A stretch of DNA of 64,000 nt, from assembly GCA_035544215.1 (NCBI GenBank), contig DATKHY010000007.1, forward strand, positions 1,550,001 through 1,614,000, in the 5' to 3' direction. The stretch is from Candidatus Binatia bacterium. Lineage in GTDB: Bacteria > Vulcanimicrobiota > Vulcanimicrobiia > Vulcanimicrobiales > Vulcanimicrobiaceae. Shown here in pieces: positions 58,373-64,000 of the stretch; positions within the stretch are counted from its first letter, which is position 1, and every line of letters starts with the position of its first letter. Under the pieces are notes generated by a model. That model searched no databases. It was not told the origin of the DNA and saw only the letters and a list, made by a program, of their open reading frames with translations. A program made the position numbers and the translations under genes.

Positions 58373-59858
58373 GGATCGCGTCCCCGAGCGCCGCGGCGAC
58401 ATCGCCGGCGATCACGCCGACGCGCCGCTGCTGCGCCGCGCGCCGCCCCGCCAAGCCGTGCCAATAGGCGGCGGCGCTGGCGGCGTCGACCGGCGCGAGC
58501 CCCTGCGCGAGCAGCGTCGCCACGATGCCGGTCAGCACGTCGCCGGTACCGGCAGTAGCCAGCGCGCTCGTTCCGGTCGGATTGATGTGCACGGTTAAGC
58601 CGTCGTAAATCAGCGTGTCGGACCCCTTCAGCAGCGTAGTGACGCCGGTGCGGTCGACGAATTCGCGAATGCGCTCGATGCGCGTGCCCGGCAGGATCGT
58701 GCCGCGCCCGGAGAGGCGCGCGAACTCGCCGGCGTGCGGCGTGATCACGCAGGGTTTGCCGCGCAGCAGATCGAGACGCTTGCTGAGATGGAAGAGGCCG
58801 CTCGCGTCGACGACGAGCGGCAGGCGGTTGGCCTCGATGAAGCGCGCGACGATCTCGCCTGTACGGTCGTCCAGGCCTAAGCCGGGACCGATGGCGACCG
58901 CGCTGTTGTGTTTCGAGATATCGAGCAGCTCTTCGACGACCGCCTCGGGCGGCGCGTCCTCGGAGAGCTCGACGACGACCTGCTCGACGAGATGTCCCCG
59001 CAGCACCGGCGCGAGCGAGCGCGGTGTCGCGACCGTCACGTAGCCCGCGCCGGAGCGCGCCGCGCCGAGCGCGCAGAGGATCGCCGCGCCGGGGAACTGT
59101 GCCGATCCCGCCACGATCAACGGCGCGCCGGCGGCGCGCTTGTCGGTATCGCTCGCGCGCTTCGGCAGCAGCTGCAGAAACGCGTCGTCGTCGAGCGCTG
59201 CGAACGTGCGCGGCTGGGCAGCCAGCACCGAGTCGTCGATGCCGATGCGCGCGCACCAGAGGTCGCCGACGTAGTCGCGCGCGGGCTCTAACAGCAAGCC
59301 CGGCTTGAGAGCGGCGAGCGTTACCGTAATGCTGGCGCGGACCGCGTCGTCGGTGACGGCGCCGGTCAGCGCGTCGGTTCCGCTCGGGATGTCGATGGCG
59401 AGCACAGGCATGCGCCGCCCGTCGAGTGCGCGCGCCAGAGGACGATACGGCTCGGGCAGCGGCAGGCGCGCGCCCGTCCCGAAGAGACCGTCGACACCGA
59501 TGGCGCCGGCCAGCAGCGCCTCGGCCTCGGCCTGGTCGGCCGGCAATCCGCGCACGCGCACGCCGGCCTTTTTCGCGCGCATCTCGGCCGCCACGCGCGC
59601 CTTGGAGCGCGGCCCCGCCGGATCGGCCACGATCGTGCAGTCGTTCTCGTACGTGAGCTCGGCCAGCGCCGAAAAGGCGTCGCCGCCGTTGTTGCCCGGG
59701 CCCGCGAAGGCGACGATCTTCGCGCCCTTGCCGGTCATTGAGCGCAGACGCTCCGCAATGCGCAGGCCCGCGTTATGCATAAGCGCCTCGTCGCCGACGT
59801 GCACGATGCCCTCGGCGTCCGCGGCGCGCATCTGCTCCGGCGTGAGGACGTAGATCAC
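58329..59858 (-). CDS. nnr: bifunctional NAD(P)H-hydrate epimerase/ADP-dependent dehydratase
   Basis: Repairs hydrated NAD(P)H. 509 aa: N-terminal epimerase (YjeF_N) with FAGPGNNGGDAFSAL and LAIDIPSGTDALTG; C-terminal ribokinase-like dehydratase with GSAQFPGAAILCALGAARSGAG, ITPHAGEFARL, LLKGSDTLI and GTGDVLTGI. GTG at 59858 overlaps the acpS stop (GTGA) and is preferred over upstream frame extension, which overlaps acpS. Confidence 0.95.
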   Translation of the reverse strand: MIYVLTPEQMRAADAEGIVHVGDEALMHNAGLRIAERLRSMTGKGAKIVAFAGPGNNGGDAFSALAELTYENDCTIVADPAGPRSKARVAAEMRAKKAGVRVRGLPADQAEAEALLAGAIGVDGLFGTGARLPLPEPYRPLARALDGRRMPVLAIDIPSGTDALTGAVTDDAVRASITVTLAALKPGLLLEPARDYVGDLWCARIGIDDSVLAAQPRTFAALDDDAFLQLLPKRASDTDKRAAGAPLIVAGSAQFPGAAILCALGAARSGAGYVTVATPRSLAPVLRGHLVEQVVVELSEDAPPEAVVEELLDISKHNSAVAIGPGLGLDDRTGEIVARFIEANRLPLVVDASGLFHLSKRLDLLRGKPCVITPHAGEFARLSGRGTILPGTRIERIREFVDRTGVTTLLKGSDTLIYDGLTVHINPTGTSALATAGTGDVLTGIVATLLAQGLAPVDAASAAAYWHGLAGRRAAQQRRVGVIAGDVAAALGDAIPTPTPPQSAAQRIP

Positions 59859-60217
59859 GATTCCAAGATAACCAGCGCGGCGGCGGTGGCCGACGTGTGC
59901 GTGATGCTGAGATGAATCGTTCGCACGCCGCGCGCAGCGATCAGGCGTGCGGCGGCCTCCCGCAGCTCGATCGTCGGCCGTCCACTGCGTTCGTGCGTGA
60001 CCCCGACCCAGCGCCACGGGATGGCGTGCCCGAACGCCTTGCGCGTGGCTTCTTTCGCCGCGAAGAACCCGGCCAGCCGCTCGTGCCAGTTGCGCTTGCG
60101 CATCGCGTAGCTCATCTCGTGTTCGGTATACACCTTGCGAGCGAACCATGCGAGCTCAGCTGCGCCGAAGCGATAGCGCGCGACGTCCGCCATGTCGATG
60201 CCGACTCCGACGATCAC
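59855..60217 (-). CDS. acpS: holo-[acyl-carrier-protein] synthase
   Basis: Transfers phosphopantetheine from CoA to ACP. 120 aa: metal Asp in GVGIDMADVARY, KVYTEHEMSY, metal Glu in RLAGFFAAKEATRKAFG, HLSITHTSATAAALVI. GTG at 60217 starts at the conserved core. A strong AGGAGG lies 18 bases upstream, nearer a four-codon ATG ORF (ATG GTG TTG CGG TGA) whose stop overlaps the acpS start region, so coupling is possible. Confidence 0.93.
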   Translation of the reverse strand: MIVGVGIDMADVARYRFGAAELAWFARKVYTEHEMSYAMRKRNWHERLAGFFAAKEATRKAFGHAIPWRWVGVTHERSGRPTIELREAAARLIAARGVRTIHLSITHTSATAAALVILES

Positions 60218-60242
60218 CGCAACACCATTCGACGACCTCCTT

Positions 60243-60290
60243 GTGTCATCCTGAGATGACGGGCGGAATCCCTTCGCGCGCAGTCGAAAC
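60243..60290. repeat. degenerate CTGAG...GTCGAA-type extragenic repeat
   Basis: GTCATCCTGAG at 60245-60255 and AGTCGAA at 60282-60288 in the acpS-archaemetzincin spacer; related in plan to the repeat at 3887-3932. Confidence 0.35.
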
Positions 60291-60302
60291 ACCACTTACC
60301 AG

Positions 60303-60842
60303 ATGGATAAGATACGCATCGTACCGATCAACTCTGTTGACGCTGCGTTCTTGGACCGTCTTGCGCCCTGTCTGGAGGAGCGCTTTCTCGCGGCCGCGAG
60401 CGTGGAGCCTGCGCTGACCGTGCCGCGCAGCTCGCTGAACGCGACGCGCGGACAGCTCTTCGTGGCGACGCTCACGTCGAAGGTGCAGCGCGCCCATCCG
60501 GAGTCCGATGCGGTGCTGCTGGCGATCACCGACTTCGATCTCTACAAGACGTCGCACCGGTTCGTCTTCGGCGACGCCGACGAAGCGCAGAACGTCACGG
60601 TCGTCTCGATCAATCGGCTGCGCTCGGAGTTCTACGGCGAGCCGGGCGACGCGAATCTGCTGTTCCAACGGACTCTCAAGGAGTCGATTCACGAGCTGGG
60701 CCACACCTTCGGACTCAAGCACTGCTACAACGCGCGCTGCGCGATGTATTATTCGAACTCGATATTCGAGACCGATAACAAGATGCCGCACTTTTGCGAC
60801 ATCTGCGACCGGCGCCTGCACCGGGCGCGCAACGAGCGTTAG
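60303..60842 (+). CDS. archaemetzincin-like zinc metalloprotease
   Basis: 179 aa. Diagnostic core: HELGHTFGLKHC (HExxHxxGxxHC), CAMYYSNS, then CDIC, the combination of metzincin zinc site plus four-cysteine second zinc site that defines archaemetzincins. Mostly archaeal family with scattered bacterial members; substrates unknown. No signal peptide, so cytosolic. ATG at 60303 without Shine-Dalgarno. Ends 9 bp from convergent birA. Confidence 0.9.
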   Translation: MDKIRIVPINSVDAAFLDRLAPCLEERFLAAASVEPALTVPRSSLNATRGQLFVATLTSKVQRAHPESDAVLLAITDFDLYKTSHRFVFGDADEAQNVTVVSINRLRSEFYGEPGDANLLFQRTLKESIHELGHTFGLKHCYNARCAMYYSNSIFETDNKMPHFCDICDRRLHRARNER

Positions 60843-60851
60843 CGCGCTCTT

Positions 60852-61662
60852 TTAGCGCAGCACGCGCGCGTCCGCGAGCGAGACGACCTCTCGCGAGCCG
60901 TCGTCGCGCCGGACGCGCAGGCCGCCGCCGCTCTCGATCCCTTCGGCGATCGCACCGAACGGCGACTCCGCCGCATCTGGGGCGATGCGATAGCGGCGCC
61001 CGGGCAGCTCCGCGGCGTCGTCCCAGGCGGCAATCACGCCCTCCGGCTCCTCGAGCTGCGGAAGCGCACGCTGATAGTCGACAAGGACGGCCTGCAGCAG
61101 GGCGCGGCGGTCGACTGCCGTGACGTCGTCGCAGAATGCCGGGGGCGGCTCGACGGCGATCTCGGCCTCGCGCCAGCGGTGCACGTTGATGCCCACGCCG
61201 CATGCGACGCGCGCCGTCTCGCCGGTGACGCTCGATTGGCACAGCACTCCGGCGATCTTGCGGTCGCCGAGCAAAACGTCGTTGGGCCACTGCAGTATCG
61301 TCGCGACGCCGCACTCGCGCAGCGCCGAACGAACCGACAGCGCCGCCCAAAACGGAACGATCCAAAGCTGCTCCGCGGCGATCGCGCGCGGCAGGATCGT
61401 GCTGAAGAGCAGAGCGCTGCCCGCGGCCGCCTGCCACGCGCGCCCCTTGCGGCCCGCGCCGCGGCTCTGATATTCCGCGACGATCGTAAGCCCCGCGCAG
61501 CCGGCGTTCGCGAGCAGCTGCGCGGCATCCGCGTTCGTGCTCTCGGTCTCTTCGACGTAGTGAATCGACGCAAATCCCGTCCCCGCCAGCGCCTTTTCGA
61601 CGTCGACGTACGGCCCTGCGGCACGCAGGGTAGCGGGGTGAAAGGGCGTATTGCGCGGGTCT

Positions 61663-61670
<8 letters not shown>
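60852..61670 (-). CDS. birA: biotin-[acetyl-CoA carboxylase] ligase (no HTH domain)
   Basis: Attaches biotin to carboxylase carrier protein. 272 aa. Catalytic domain: ETESTNADAAQLL, QSRGAGRKGRAWQ (biotinyl-AMP loop), LQWPNDVLLGDRKIAGVL, GVGINVH, C-terminal SH3-like domain. The DNA-binding HTH of E. coli BirA is absent, so it is a ligase only. ATG at 61670 is the only standard start before the core that fits; it shares the palindrome ATGGCCAT with ndk. An upstream frame to 61733 lies inside ndk. Confidence 0.93.
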
Positions 61671-63498
<1,828 letters not shown>

Positions 63499-63577
63499 CG
63501 AGAAATCGCGTCTTGACTCGGAACAACTTCGAACAATTGAGCACGAGCATGAAGAAGGATCACTGTAGTTAGGAAGC

Positions 63578-64000
63578 ATGATCCCCTTAACGGACGTATC
63601 GCGCCGCCCTACGAGTTTCCCTATCGTCACACTGTTGATCATCGGCGTCAACTTCGTAGTATTCACGCTAGAACTGATTAACGGTGACCCTTTCGTAGCC
63701 AGATGGTCGCTCGTCCCGGCAGATGTTTCTTCGGGTCATCACCTGATCACAATACTGACGGCGATGTTCATGCATGCCAGTTGGGCGCACATCTTAGGGA
63801 ATATGGTCTTCCTCTGGGCTTTCGGACCGGAAATTGAAGACTCGATGGGACCGTGGCGCTATTTGGTGTTCTACTTGTTGGGAGGCGTCGCGGCGATGGG
63901 TGCGCAGGTCGCATTCGATCCCCACTCCACCGTGCCCAATCTGGGTGCTAGCGGCGCGATCGCTGCCGTGATGGGGGCGTTCTTGGTCACATTCCCGCGC
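63578..64000 (+). CDS. rhomboid family intramembrane serine protease (3' end outside window)
   Basis: 141 codons to the right edge, open. Helix 1 (FPIVTLLIIGVNFVVFTLEL), then HASWAHILGNMVFLWAFG (conserved HxxxN on helix 2), GPWRYLVFYLLGGVAA, and the catalytic serine motif GASGAI. The catalytic His on helix 6 lies beyond the window. ATG at 63578 has AGGA upstream. Codon use is AT-richer than the eno side, and the gene follows a tRNA. Confidence 0.9.
   Translation, partial: MIPLTDVSRRPTSFPIVTLLIIGVNFVVFTLELINGDPFVARWSLVPADVSSGHHLITILTAMFMHASWAHILGNMVFLWAFGPEIEDSMGPWRYLVFYLLGGVAAMGAQVAFDPHSTVPNLGASGAIAAVMGAFLVTFPR

Overview
The window is a compact, GC-rich (mostly about 65% by eye) bacterial chromosome segment. 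It holds about 57 protein genes, one tRNA, several regulatory leaders and no mobile element, CRISPR array or rRNA. No gap between genes exceeds about 170 bp. Gene content fits a Terrabacteria-type lineage such as Eremiobacterota/Vulcanimicrobiota: a YqzL-like small protein, the infC-rpmI-rplT and pheST-cvpA blocks, tricorn protease, GH125, DUF2723 and paired GT39 glycosyltransferases, an archaemetzincin and the glyoxylate shunt. That placement is inference only, because no rRNA is present.

Layout. 1-9.1 kb: truncated MFS exporter and sirtuin, convergent with an amino-acid permease; a secreted protein; Hsp20-Lon; selD divergent from a class V aminotransferase. 9.1-17.9 kb, mostly minus strand: a translation block infC-rpmI-rplT ... 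SpoU methyltransferase-YqzL-like ORF-pheS-pheT-cvpA. It is interrupted by a NUDIX hydrolase, a small unknown gene and a serine-hydrolase-fold protein that has lost its catalytic residues. 18-34.3 kb, mostly minus: ornithine aminotransferase, GT39 (two copies), DNA glycosylase Tag, an AT-richer patch of unknown secreted-type proteins, aceA-aceB, and GH125-tricorn-DUF2723. 34.4-41.7 kb, plus: MeaB and a B12 acyl-CoA mutase whose specificity residues are of isobutyryl-CoA mutase type, gltX, glmU and a dead M48-like membrane protein. 41.6-43.9 kb, minus: prs-rplY-pth. 44-58.4 kb, plus: a long train uvrB-DUF4239-unknown-HAD-uvrA-ligA-trpE-G-D-F-B-A. 58.3-64 kb: acpS-nnr (minus), archaemetzincin, birA divergent from ndk-eno, a tRNA(CAU) and a truncated rhomboid protease.

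How it works together. Genes are packed to the point of overlap. Consecutive genes repeatedly share ATGA/GTGA junctions, convergent genes share stop palindromes (TTAA, CTAG), one divergent pair shares its start codons in ATGGCCAT, and the enolase stop codon lies inside the tRNA gene. Several genes lack Shine-Dalgarno sequences and have a -10-like hexamer just before the start codon, suggesting leaderless transcripts.

The most interesting regulatory objects are the leaders of two translation operons. pheST has an extended -10 promoter, a 33-codon aromatic-rich ORF with a good Shine-Dalgarno, and an intrinsic terminator ending six bases before pheS. infC has a structured leader with a U-tract and an apparent AUA start codon.
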